This document shows positions 1 to 8,692 of a stretch of DNA of 64,000 nucleotides, in pieces. The position numbers and the translations under genes are program-made. The DNA is from Acidicapsa ligni (GTDB taxonomy: Bacteria > Acidobacteriota > Terriglobia > Terriglobales > Acidobacteriaceae), in assembly GCF_025685655.1 (NCBI RefSeq), contig NZ_JAGSYG010000004.1:597923-661922 (forward strand). The letters run 5' to 3'. The notes under the pieces are model-generated. The model saw only the letters and a list, made by a program, of their open reading frames with translations, searched no databases and was not told the origin of the DNA. Position 1 is the stretch's first letter, and the number at the start of each line of letters is the position of its first letter.

Positions 1-158
1 TGCACGACAAGAACCATCGCTATCTTATAGACGAGTAAGCACTTGTTTCTGATTCAGAATGCTCAGATCGGTCGTTTTTACTCGGGTCGTGTAAAAAATA
101 CCCAGTGAGTCTCATCGCCTTACACGATCTATAAACACAAAATAAAGCTGACTGACAT
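1..158. other. Window edge downstream of the cellulose synthase gene
   Basis: No gene can be supported here. On the minus strand an ATG at 17-15 opens a frame that leaves the window after five codons, without a convincing ribosome binding site. It could be the start of the next cellulose operon gene, but nothing shows this. Confidence 0.3.
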
Positions 159-3100
159 TCATACCAGCTCTTCGGCGGTAGTCTCAACGTGCAGTCTAAG
201 CACCGCTCTTTCCTTAAGATACTCGTTTGTCCAGCGAGCGAGTATCAGGCTGCACAAGGTCACGATCACCACCAGCAACCAGAAATATTTCGTCAACCAG
301 ATACGCATCTCGGTATAAGCCGAAATGTCGCCGATGTGATATCCCGGAGTCGCAACAGCATACGAAACAAATCGAGTACCCGTCAGCATGCTGACCGTGT
401 GTGACATATCGCTCGACTGGGATCGCTTCAGCAGTGCCGTGACAAATCCCTCTTCGGAGCTGTCATCACGCAGAGCGATAACGATCATCGAGTGTCCTGC
501 CGCATAGGGAGACTCGATTCCCTGAACCACGGCATCCGGTACTCCATCGTCATTGTTTGGTGCTTTATTCTTTTCGTCTAAATGGAAGATTCTCTGCCAC
601 TCCCGATGAAGTTTTATAGCCGTCGTATCGATCTGTTTGACATGTACGCCATCCGTATCGAAGGAGACAGGCAATTTGCCTTGCAGTGCTGCAAACGCCG
701 GTTGATTGCCGACAGTCCCAAGTACCAGGTAATCGTAGTCTTTATCAATCTCGTCTTGTGGGCCGGCAACCTTGACCCGCAGTGCCGGATAGCCCGTTTG
801 TGTGCCGCAATGACTCATCATTTGCAGAAATAATGAGATCTCCTGCACCGATGGATTGTCAGGAAGCACCACGATTGTATGGCTAAGATCAGCCCACCGA
901 GTGAATGGGAAACCTCCGTTGGCAAATAGCTCCAGGTCCGGCATCTGCACCCAGTGATCCAGTCCCCGCAGATCGATCCATGTGTTCTGCAGAATCGATC
1001 CCTGTAATGGCGCGGATAAATTCTGCGTACCGTTCGCATTGAGCTTTGGCGCGAAGTCAAAATTGAACAGAAGCGTATTGCCCACGGGACGCATATTCAC
1101 TACCGGCAGCAGTGCCTGTCTCCTGCGTTCAATTGGACCTGTTCCCGTAGCGAGAGGCGCTTCATTGATCAGCGCTCCATTGATATACATTCGCAGCACA
1201 GAGCCCGCAGCCACCGCCTCGGAGTTGTACCTGTAGCTCACCTGTAGCGGAAGATTTTGAGCCTCGCCATAGTAAAGATCAGGTGCCACACGAAAGTATG
1301 CAGGTATAGGCGCCGACCCATCCCCTTGAGTCTTCGTCTCCGAACTGTACTTCCACAACGAGACAAGTCGATCGCTCGGCATCCATCGCGGAGCATCGTC
1401 CGCCTCACGCTGCGCCGGTATCGCAAAACTATTCACCTGCAGCGTGTCGCCCTGCATTGGCGCGGCTGCAGCGACAGTCGAGTCCACGTTGCTTTTCATC
1501 ATTGCCAGCGTCTGTGCTACTGCCAGCAACTGATCATCGCTCTCTCCAGCCAGCACCAGCGCATTCCCCGTAGCATCCGATGGATTCGCTTCGATTGCCA
1601 GCCACCCATTCGCAGTTGAGCGTCGCAACGATAGCGGAAGCGCAGAAGACTTGTTCGAGAAGATGATCACATTGCCGGATGGAATTTCTCCAATCGAGGC
1701 AGAGAAGCGTGCGGGTTTCGCGCCCGTCAAAATTCCCAACCAAGACGCCACAATTCCCGCAGCCTGCAAAGTCTTTGTATCCGGAGTGCCTAGAAACACA
1801 AATGGTATTGTCGCCGTTGTTTGCAGAGCGGGATCATAAAAAGGAAGCGGCAGCAAACTCAGATCGTTCCTAAGCGCGAGCGGACTGCTTACGATTTCAA
1901 TAACAGAAGACTCACCAATCGTCGCCGATATCTGGGCCACTGCTTTCGCGCCCGAAGGCAGAACACTGCTTCCTCTGAACTCAAAACTGAGATCGTTGTC
2001 TCTCACCAGCAACTCCGGAGAAACCTCCAGCGTAGTGAATGAAAATGATTTGTCATCCCCCGAAGTTAATGGAGCAACCACCTCTCCAAGTAAAGTATTG
2101 TTTAACCTCACCTGGATTGATCCGCCATGCGGCCCTAGCATTCGGCTGAAACGATAGCTCAACCGCAGCCGTGCCTCGCGAGGCATCAACGTATGCGGCA
2201 GCACAAAATGAACCCCAGTATACGAATGCGAACCACGCATCTCGGCTGCGCCATTTACGCCCATATCTTCCAGCGTGATCCGTGTGCCAACCTCGCCGCT
2301 TCCCGTTCCTGCAATCGAGACCGGACCAGAAGATGGTCGGTATGGATGATCGGGAATTGCGTCCCGTTGCGCAAGCCCGCGTGTACCAAGCAGCCAGAGC
2401 AATGCCAGTAAAATTGTTGAAACCGTCTGAACAGCCGCCGGAGATGAGGCACGTGCCTTACGTGGCAACAGCCCCAGCGCTACCTGCTTGAATCCCGTAA
2501 ACGACAGGCGAATAATTCGCAGCAGGCTCACGAACGGTCGATCATCCTCAGTATTGGCGCGCACATTCATCCAAGAATCGGCACGAGAGTAAAGTGCTCG
2601 CGTCAGTGTCTCCTGTTCAAATAGCGTAAGTGCGACAAACTGCAATCGCAATTCATCATCCTGCATACCAATGACTGTCGCCGTAATTTGTTCGTCGCCC
2701 GTTTGCAGTGGAAAGGCAAGCCTGACCATGTCTCCATTCTGCAATCCGATATCCAGGTTAGAGAGTGCAACAGACGCACCGCCAACGGACATATCCCGTG
2801 TGATCCCCGTGATCTGACGCCTATCCGGAAGCTCTGCAACAATTGGAATCCTCGCAGGAATACGCACCGATGATCGCCGCTGCCGCTGTTCATGAGCAAC
2901 CGCCGCAGCCACCCCTAGAATCACCATGTTGAAAAGAATCCAGCAGAGATTGCTGATGATGACGCCCGGGTGCATAGGATCAAGAACAAACAATCGATAC
3001 GGTGCGGCCAACACTCCCACCAGGTTGGCCAATAGCATCCACGTCGTCGGCGCAGCAATCTTGCGATCGAACTGCGTCTCGCTCAGAGTCGTGCCCTTGT

Positions 3101-4577
3101 CCGTCACATTAAAACTACCAAGCTTCGGATTGATCAATGCAAGAATCGTCGGCAGCAGAATGTAAGGCGCCAGCACCGTCTCATAAATCTCATTCCAGAA
3201 GGAATGCCTGTGCCGCCCCTGAATACGCGAGTTCGTAAGACTTGAGATCATGAGATGCGGCAGCGCATACGCCAGAATCGCCAGCCAGTATCCAGGAATA
3301 ATCGTGCGCCCAAACAGCATGTACGCCAACGGTGCCAATAGAAAAATCAGCCGTGGCACGGCATACATAAAGTGCAGCATTGCATTGAAATAACAAAGCC
3401 TCTGCGTGAACTTCATCCCCTTGCAAAGCAGCGGGTTATTTGTCCGCAGGATCTGAATCATGCCACGCGCCCAGCGCACCCGTTGCCCGACATGCGCAGC
3501 GAGAGTCTCCGTCGCAAGCCCGGCAGCCTGGGCCATGTTGATATACGCAGTATTCCACCCGCGTGACTGCATGCGAAGCGACGTATGCGCGTCCTCCGTT
3601 ACGGTCTCCGTGGCAATACCGCCAACCTCATCTAATGCCTCGCGTCGCAACACAGCACACGAACCGCAGAAGAACGTAGCATTCCAGAAATCATTGCCAT
3701 CCTGGATGATTCCGTAAAACAATTCACCTTCATTCGGAATGCTCTTGTACTGCAGCAGATTCCGTTCAAATGGATCAGGCGAGTAGAAGAAGTGCGGCGT
3801 CTGCAACATCGCCAGCTTCTTCTCTGCAAGAAACCAACCCACCGTGAATTGCAGAAAACTCCGCGTCGGAACATGATCGCAATCAAAGATCGCAACAAAC
3901 GAAGAAGTCATCTTCGTAAGCGCATGATTGATGTTGCCTGCCTTGGCATGGTTATGTTTCTTCCGCGTCACATAGCCAATGCCTGCCTCTTCAGAAAACT
4001 TCCGGAAGTCCTCTCGTGTCCCGTCGTCCAGAATGTAGACATGCAGCTTTTCCGGCGGATAATCGATATTGATCGCAGCCAGGGCTGTATAACGCACCAA
4101 CGAAAGAGGCTCGTTATAAGTCGGAATCAGCACGTCCACATGCGGCCAAAGAGCCTCATCCGCAGGAAGTGGAATCGGCTTGCGCCTTAACAGAAAGCTC
4201 GTCTGCATATACCCCAGCACCATGATGCAGAACGTGTATGCCTCCGCGGATAGCAGCACCAGCATCAGAGCGGCATCAATGCCGACTCGCTTGTTCGATT
4301 CGTCCGTGAAGTAGTTTGCCACCAGGTGAATACGCCACCAGCCATAGCGCAGCGTCGCGGCCAGAGAAAGCAACATGAGTGAAAGCGTCACCACGTGCGA
4401 TTTCCCAAGCCTGTTCAATAGAATGGCGATGATGAGCGTGAACCCGCCAAGCACCACCTGCTTTGGCCAGCTCAGGTACAAGCTTATAAATTGAAATAAA
4501 AGAAACGTACAGACAACGAAGACGAGCGTTCGGAAGCCCCGCCTTGCGATGCTTCGAGAAAAAGTGTTAGTTGCCAT
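159..4577 (-). CDS. bcsAB: Fused cellulose synthase BcsA-BcsB (UDP-forming)
   Basis: Polymerises UDP-glucose into cellulose at the inner membrane and passes the chain to a periplasmic BcsB part. Reading from the N-terminus: membrane helices, a family 2 glycosyltransferase domain with DDG (about residue 185), FDCDHVP (about 231), TEDAHTSLR (about 327) and QRVRW (about 365), more membrane helices, and a PilZ c-di-GMP domain with RSSVR and DMSVGG (about 568-600). From about 710 to the end lies a BcsB-like carbohydrate-binding region closed by a C-terminal membrane anchor (LLVVIVTLCSLILA). The length of about 1,470 aa equals BcsA plus BcsB in one chain, as known for AcsAB of Komagataeibacter. The ATG at 4577 is chosen because GGAGGGG lies upstream; an ATG at 4598 has no such site. 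The PilZ motif implies activation by c-di-GMP. Confidence 0.93.
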   Translation of the reverse strand: MATNTFSRSIARRGFRTLVFVVCTFLLFQFISLYLSWPKQVVLGGFTLIIAILLNRLGKSHVVTLSLMLLSLAATLRYGWWRIHLVANYFTDESNKRVGIDAALMLVLLSAEAYTFCIMVLGYMQTSFLLRRKPIPLPADEALWPHVDVLIPTYNEPLSLVRYTALAAINIDYPPEKLHVYILDDGTREDFRKFSEEAGIGYVTRKKHNHAKAGNINHALTKMTSSFVAIFDCDHVPTRSFLQFTVGWFLAEKKLAMLQTPHFFYSPDPFERNLLQYKSIPNEGELFYGIIQDGNDFWNATFFCGSCAVLRREALDEVGGIATETVTEDAHTSLRMQSRGWNTAYINMAQAAGLATETLAAHVGQRVRWARGMIQILRTNNPLLCKGMKFTQRLCYFNAMLHFMYAVPRLIFLLAPLAYMLFGRTIIPGYWLAILAYALPHLMISSLTNSRIQGRHRHSFWNEIYETVLAPYILLPTILALINPKLGSFNVTDKGTTLSETQFDRKIAAPTTWMLLANLVGVLAAPYRLFVLDPMHPGVIISNLCWILFNMVILGVAAAVAHEQRQRRSSVRIPARIPIVAELPDRRQITGITRDMSVGGASVALSNLDIGLQNGDMVRLAFPLQTGDEQITATVIGMQDDELRLQFVALTLFEQETLTRALYSRADSWMNVRANTEDDRPFVSLLRIIRLSFTGFKQVALGLLPRKARASSPAAVQTVSTILLALLWLLGTRGLAQRDAIPDHPYRPSSGPVSIAGTGSGEVGTRITLEDMGVNGAAEMRGSHSYTGVHFVLPHTLMPREARLRLSYRFSRMLGPHGGSIQVRLNNTLLGEVVAPLTSGDDKSFSFTTLEVSPELLVRDNDLSFEFRGSSVLPSGAKAVAQISATIGESSVIEIVSSPLALRNDLSLLPLPFYDPALQTTATIPFVFLGTPDTKTLQAAGIVASWLGILTGAKPARFSASIGEIPSGNVIIFSNKSSALPLSLRRSTANGWLAIEANPSDATGNALVLAGESDDQLLAVAQTLAMMKSNVDSTVAAAAPMQGDTLQVNSFAIPAQREADDAPRWMPSDRLVSLWKYSSETKTQGDGSAPIPAYFRVAPDLYYGEAQNLPLQVSYRYNSEAVAAGSVLRMYINGALINEAPLATGTGPIERRRQALLPVVNMRPVGNTLLFNFDFAPKLNANGTQNLSAPLQGSILQNTWIDLRGLDHWVQMPDLELFANGGFPFTRWADLSHTIVVLPDNPSVQEISLFLQMMSHCGTQTGYPALRVKVAGPQDEIDKDYDYLVLGTVGNQPAFAALQGKLPVSFDTDGVHVKQIDTTAIKLHREWQRIFHLDEKNKAPNNDDGVPDAVVQGIESPYAAGHSMIVIALRDDSSEEGFVTALLKRSQSSDMSHTVSMLTGTRFVSYAVATPGYHIGDISAYTEMRIWLTKYFWLLVVIVTLCSLILARWTNEYLKERAVLRLHVETTAEELV

Positions 4578-4989
4578 CAGTCCACCCCTCCGTCTCATTC
4601 AAGATTGAACCGTGACAATCCCGATACGCAGCAGTGACCGATAGGCATGCCGAAAGGGCAACCAAAAGACATTTATAGGAGCAAATCAAAACAGGAATGG
4701 GGGAGTTCACTGTTAATGCCTCATGTGCGCCTAGGCTAGCACGTCATGCCCTCTGGGCAGATAGCTTATTTGGGGCCACACACCTTTCACAGTTTCTCAT
4801 GTCGCCACTCCCGATTCATTTGCGGGGTGAGCAACCTTGAGCAGCGGCCTTTAGAAAAGCTTTCTAAGCTTACATATTGTCGTGAGGACAAAAGGAAAAC
4901 TGGACATTCACAACTGCTGATCGGTATGCATCGCTTACCAGAAATCCAGCTCTCAGATTCTCGCAACCCAAAGAAAGGAAAGAACGCTC
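4578..4989. other. Intergenic region upstream of bcsAB and the DUF3309 gene
   Basis: Divergent control region of about 410 bases with no gene. It contains a perfect 7-3-7 inverted repeat, TTAGAAA-AGC-TTTCTAA, at 4851-4867, which may be a regulatory site for the small gene at 4990. No convincing -35/-10 pair could be chosen by eye. Confidence 0.4.
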
Positions 4990-5142
4990 ATGTTGATTTT
5001 GATCATCGTGTTGATATTGGTTTTAGGCGGCGGCGGTGGGTACTATGGTCATAGCCGTTGGGGATATGGTGGGGGCGCCGGTATTGGCCTTGGAACCATC
5101 CTGCTCATACTCTTGATCGCTTATCTTTTGGGCGCTCTCTAG
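4990..5142 (+). CDS. DUF3309-like small hydrophobic protein
   Basis: A 50-residue protein with two hydrophobic stretches (MLILIIVLILVLG at the start, TILLILLIAYLLGAL at the end) separated by a Gly/Tyr-rich loop (GGGGGYYGHSRWGYGGGAG). Small size, a central Gly-rich loop with aromatic residues and paired membrane segments match the DUF3309 family, whose function is unknown. A clear AAAGGAAAG ribosome binding site lies about 8 bases before the ATG, so it is likely translated. It is isolated, reads away from bcsAB, and ends just before an exceptionally long hairpin. The family assignment rests on composition and layout rather than on catalytic motifs. Confidence 0.7.
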   Translation: MLILIIVLILVLGGGGGYYGHSRWGYGGGAGIGLGTILLILLIAYLLGAL

Positions 5143-5178
5143 GGTTAGCTTCTCCCTCTTCTACCCAACCTTTCTTCT

Positions 5179-5243
5179 ACCAACAAAGAACAGCCGGTTC
5201 GAAACCAAATGCTTTGGTTTCGAACCGGCTGTTCTTCGTTGGT
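5179..5243. terminator. Very long hairpin between convergent genes
   Basis: Inverted repeat with arms at 5179-5209 and 5213-5243, 31 bases each, one mismatch, and a TGC loop. It lies between the stop of the DUF3309 gene and the stop of the WXXGXW lipoprotein gene, so it can end transcription from both sides. The stem is much longer than a usual intrinsic terminator. Confidence 0.8.
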
Positions 5244-5254
5244 ATGCTGCGTAG

Positions 5255-6847
5255 CTAAGGACGAGGATCGGGACGCTGCTCTTGCTTGGGCCTCGGCTGT
5301 GGGCGAACCGCAGGTTTGGCAGGCTGTGGCTTCGGAGCAGGCTTCGCCGCAGGACGTGCTTGTTGCCTCGGCTGCGAAGCCGGTTGTTGTTGCGTAGGCC
5401 TCTGCTGCGCAGGCCGTTGAACCTGTGGCCGCTGCGGCTGAGTCTTTGCTGGCTGTGTGGGACGCTGCGTATTGGGTTGGCGTGGATTTGGCGTCGGTTT
5501 GGTTTGAGGCGTCGGTCGTTGTGCAGGTTGATTCGGCCTTTGCTGCGGACGATTTGCCTGCGGAGTGCCCGGTCTCGCTTGTGGACGGCCAGGTTGATTT
5601 GTCGGCTTGGTTTCTTGAGGTCTGTTCGGTTGCGGCCTGTTTGCCTGCGGTCTGGTATCTTGCGGTCTGGTCGCTTGCTGCCCAGGACGATTCACCTGAT
5701 TTGGCGGGTTCGCCGGCCGATTCGCCTGCTGTCCCGGACGCGCATCCTGCTTGGCAAATCTCTGTCCAGTAGCTTGAATAGACGAACGCACTGCCGCCTG
5801 CGAAGGAGCCTTGATATTGCGATCTGCAGTCAGCGGTCGCTGTGCAACTAACGTCGCCGGCCTGCCGCGATTCACCGAGGCAAATTGAGCGCGGTTCGAT
5901 GACGCCAGACGTTGCTGCTCCCGTTGCTGCGCCATCGGAGGCACCCTCGGAGCACGCACCGCAGCTATCTCTGCCACCGTCGGGCGAACCCGCTGGCCAC
6001 CAGGACCGTTATAGCTAACACGGTTGATAGTCGTGTTGTTGATGATGACATTGCGTTGGTAAACATTCGTTACATGAATGTTCGTAATGTTGTTGACCGA
6101 GCGATTGTAGTGAAAGGAATTATCCCTCCAGTAGCCACCCTGGTAGCCGCGCCCTGTATAGCCAAAGCCATAAGAGACGCCGCCATAAAATCCGATGTAA
6201 TTACCCCAGTACCCTTGATGGAAGCCGTAACGACCTCCCGTGTATCCCCAATATCCAGGAGTCCACAGAGCTCCGGAGTAAGGCGGCGTTGTCCACGCGC
6301 CGGGAGTCCAGTAGTATCCCTGCGAAGCATAAGCCCAATAACCTGGCGTCCAGAGATATCCATCTCCGGGGCAGGGCGGTTGTTGATATTCCGGCAGCGG
6401 CGGAGGAGGCTGCGGAGCATAGGCAACTGGCTGCGGCTGATCGTCCTGATCGTAATTGCCATTATCCTGGGCGCTATTGTCCTGAGCGTAGCTGCTGTCG
6501 TCATAACCACCACCGGCAGGCTGCTGAACCGCTGGTTGCGGAGCTTGAGAAGCCTGAGGAGCTGCTGCTCGCGATGCTGAAGCAGTTGGGGCTGGCGCAG
6601 CCGCCTGCGGAGCGCTTTGTGTATTCGCTGCCGCCTGTACCACCTGTGTACCATCCGTCACAGGCGCAAGATTCGCAGATGCCGGATCATTTGCGTCCGG
6701 GGACGCAGCCTGACTATCTGCAGTCTGTGAACTGTCCGCTGTTTGTGTATTGGCTGGTTGTGTTTGATTTCCTTTGCAACCTGCTATCGTCAGGAGCGCA
6801 ATAAGTGCAACCCGAACTCCGGTCTTGGGAAAATTCTCAAAAGCCAT
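5255..6847 (-). CDS. WXXGXW-repeat lipoprotein with Pro/Gln/Arg-rich tail
   Basis: Predicted outer or periplasmic lipoprotein: a signal sequence ends in the lipobox TIAGC near residue 24, followed by an Ala/Gln/Ser/Thr-rich spacer. The centre (about residues 150-250) carries the repeats WTPGYWAY, YYWTPGAW, LWTPGYWGY, HQGYWG and GGYWRD typical of the YXWGXW/WXXGXW family (PF12779). These are followed by an Asn/Val-rich segment (NNITNIHVTNVYQRN). The last 200 residues are low-complexity Pro, Gln, Arg and Asn and probably disordered and basic. AAGGGG lies 5-6 bases before the ATG at 6847. The cellular role of this family is not known; an envelope or matrix role is inferred only from the export signal and composition. 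Confidence 0.85.
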   Translation of the reverse strand: MAFENFPKTGVRVALIALLTIAGCKGNQTQPANTQTADSSQTADSQAASPDANDPASANLAPVTDGTQVVQAAANTQSAPQAAAPAPTASASRAAAPQASQAPQPAVQQPAGGGYDDSSYAQDNSAQDNGNYDQDDQPQPVAYAPQPPPPLPEYQQPPCPGDGYLWTPGYWAYASQGYYWTPGAWTTPPYSGALWTPGYWGYTGGRYGFHQGYWGNYIGFYGGVSYGFGYTGRGYQGGYWRDNSFHYNRSVNNITNIHVTNVYQRNVIINNTTINRVSYNGPGGQRVRPTVAEIAAVRAPRVPPMAQQREQQRLASSNRAQFASVNRGRPATLVAQRPLTADRNIKAPSQAAVRSSIQATGQRFAKQDARPGQQANRPANPPNQVNRPGQQATRPQDTRPQANRPQPNRPQETKPTNQPGRPQARPGTPQANRPQQRPNQPAQRPTPQTKPTPNPRQPNTQRPTQPAKTQPQRPQVQRPAQQRPTQQQPASQPRQQARPAAKPAPKPQPAKPAVRPQPRPKQEQRPDPRP

Positions 6848-7213
6848 ACGAACCCCTTTTCCTTCCTCAACTTACTTGGGATGGGAAATTGTGTCCGTAG
6901 GTTGTTCGCAGAAAGCCCTCGATCTCTCAGGTGAGGCGAAAGATGAGCCACATTGAGGAAAGTAGAACGGTGGGAGAACCTGCAAGCCACAATCCCCTGA
7001 GAAAAGTACAGTCCCAGCGTCACAAGATAATACTCCGCGACACCGGCTCAAGCAATGTCATTCCCAAAGACAATCTGCTTCTTCTGTCTTAGCTTTTGCC
7101 TTGCCTTTGTCGTTGCTCTTGTTTTTCTGTCTGTCATTCCCGAAGGGAATCTGCTTCACCGTTCTCCACAAAAGGTGTCCCAAACTGATCCCAACACCCA
7201 AAAGTCCCACATC
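6848..7213. other. Intergenic region with repeat pair
   Basis: No gene is supported in these 366 bases. The left part should hold the promoter of the WXXGXW lipoprotein gene. The right part (7057-7157) holds two copies of the dispersed ATTCCC-N3-GGGAAT-type repeat described separately. Confidence 0.5.
7057..7157 (-). repeat. Dispersed REP-like repeat, locus A (two units)
   Basis: Two units in reverse orientation. The core at 7136-7150 is the perfect palindrome ATTCCC-GAA-GGGAAT; the core at 7060-7074 is a decayed version. Each is followed by CTGCTTC, and they are separated by a stretch rich in CTTTGCCTTG-like words. The same core plus AAGCAGATTC and GGCAAGGGC-type words recurs at 37561-37680 and 39051-39140 in the opposite orientation. 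Confidence 0.75.
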
Positions 7214-8692
7214 CTACAACCCATGCGGCAATTGAGTAGCATCCCAGCCTCCGCCAAGAGCCTTGATCAACAGCACACTCGCTTCAAAGCGTCTCCGCGT
7301 GATGTCTATATCATTGCGCTCATTCTGCAATAAAGCCGTCTGCCACGTAATCACTTGAAGATAAGTATCGACACCACCCTCGTATCTCGTGTTGAACAGA
7401 TCCAGCGATTGTTGCGCAGATGCGGTAGCCGCGCGTTGCTGCCCCGCTTCAATCTCGAGGTTATGGAGCGTGTTCAAATTATCTTCAACCTGCTGAAATG
7501 CAGTCAGCGTCGTCTGCCTGTAAGTCGCAACAGTGGCATCGTACTGTGCAATAGCGGTATCTGAAGTAGCTCGACGCCGTCCATGATCAAAGAGTGTCTG
7601 CGTCAACGTAGGGCCAACCGCGAACATGCGGCTAGGCCAGTCAAACCAGTTCAACGCGGATGTGCCCAGGAATCCAGCCGTTGCCGAGAGCGAAAGCGTC
7701 GGATAAAACGCGGTATCCGCAATCCCTATTTGCTCATTGGCAGCAGCCATGCGCCGTTCATCGCCCGCGATATCCGGCCGCCGCTCCAGCAACTGCGAAG
7801 GCAGCGCTCCAGGAATAGCCGGTATCGCCGGTGCGTTAACCGTGACAGGGCTTGGCGGTAACGTAAAGTTCGCAGGAGCCTTGCCTACCAGCACCGCGAT
7901 GGCATGTTCAAACTGCGCGCGCTGAATGTCCACGTCCGTCGCTTGTACCTGCGCAGTCTGCAACTGGGTCCGTGCCTGCGCCACATCCGATAGAGGAGAA
8001 GCGCCGCCATCATATCGATCCTGTGTCAGTTGCAACGCACTTTCAAACGCTCCCACTGTGTCGTTCAACAGCTTGCGCTGCGCATCGGCCGAGCGCAGGT
8101 TAAAGTAATCGACTGCCAATTCCGCGTGCAATGAGAGTCGGGCAGTTTCAAGATCTGCCGCCGAGGCCTGCGCCTGTTCCTTGGCTTGTGTCACAGTGCG
8201 CCGCACACGTCCCCATAGATCGATCTCGTAGTTCAGATCGATAGGCAGCGAAAAGTTGCCCTCACCATTGTTCGCAAAGGATTGATTGAAATAAGGCTCG
8301 TTCGCCGAGTCGCGCACAGTGCCTATGCTGGGAGCAGCGCCGATGGTCGGGGCCTCGGAAGCACGGTTGAATTTTATCTGCGCACGTGCCGCGCGAAAGT
8401 TTGCCTCTGCCTGCTTCAACGTCTGGTTAGCCGGTTCGATCTGCGCTTCCAGCGAATTCAACTGGTCATCGTCAAACAACGTCCACCAGGTTCCCTTGAG
8501 CTGCGCATCTTTTGGCTGTGCCTGCTTCCATCCATCCTCTGACTTGAAGTTGGTAGGCGGTGCTTCCTTGAACTCCGGAGCCAATGCCGCCGCAGGCCGC
8601 GTATAGTCTGGTCCAACGTGGCAACCTGCCACCATCAGGCAAAGCCCGCCCGCAAGCGAAAGAACGACAGAATGCGTCATGCCATTCTTCAT
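7214..8692 (-). CDS. RND efflux outer-membrane factor, NodT/OprM family lipoprotein
   Basis: TolC-like channel for the RND pump encoded just upstream. The N-terminus is a lipoprotein signal with VAGC lipobox near residue 24, followed by HVGPDYTRP, the hallmark of NodT/OprM-type factors. Two OEP repeats follow (for example SLHAELAVDYFNLRSAD and the RRPDIAGDERRMAAAN segment). The length of 492 aa is normal. Its ATG at 8692 overlaps the stop of the adaptor gene as ATGA (8689-8692), so the genes are translationally coupled. It is the last gene of a three-gene operon. Substrates cannot be read from the sequence. Confidence 0.93.
   Translation of the reverse strand: MKNGMTHSVVLSLAGGLCLMVAGCHVGPDYTRPAAALAPEFKEAPPTNFKSEDGWKQAQPKDAQLKGTWWTLFDDDQLNSLEAQIEPANQTLKQAEANFRAARAQIKFNRASEAPTIGAAPSIGTVRDSANEPYFNQSFANNGEGNFSLPIDLNYEIDLWGRVRRTVTQAKEQAQASAADLETARLSLHAELAVDYFNLRSADAQRKLLNDTVGAFESALQLTQDRYDGGASPLSDVAQARTQLQTAQVQATDVDIQRAQFEHAIAVLVGKAPANFTLPPSPVTVNAPAIPAIPGALPSQLLERRPDIAGDERRMAAANEQIGIADTAFYPTLSLSATAGFLGTSALNWFDWPSRMFAVGPTLTQTLFDHGRRRATSDTAIAQYDATVATYRQTTLTAFQQVEDNLNTLHNLEIEAGQQRAATASAQQSLDLFNTRYEGGVDTYLQVITWQTALLQNERNDIDITRRRFEASVLLIKALGGGWDATQLPHGL

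Noticed and set aside
5282..5851. Leu/Arg-rich plus-strand frame
   Set aside because: It is the shadow of the Pro/Gln/Arg-rich repeats of the lipoprotein on the other strand; no start site and no family.
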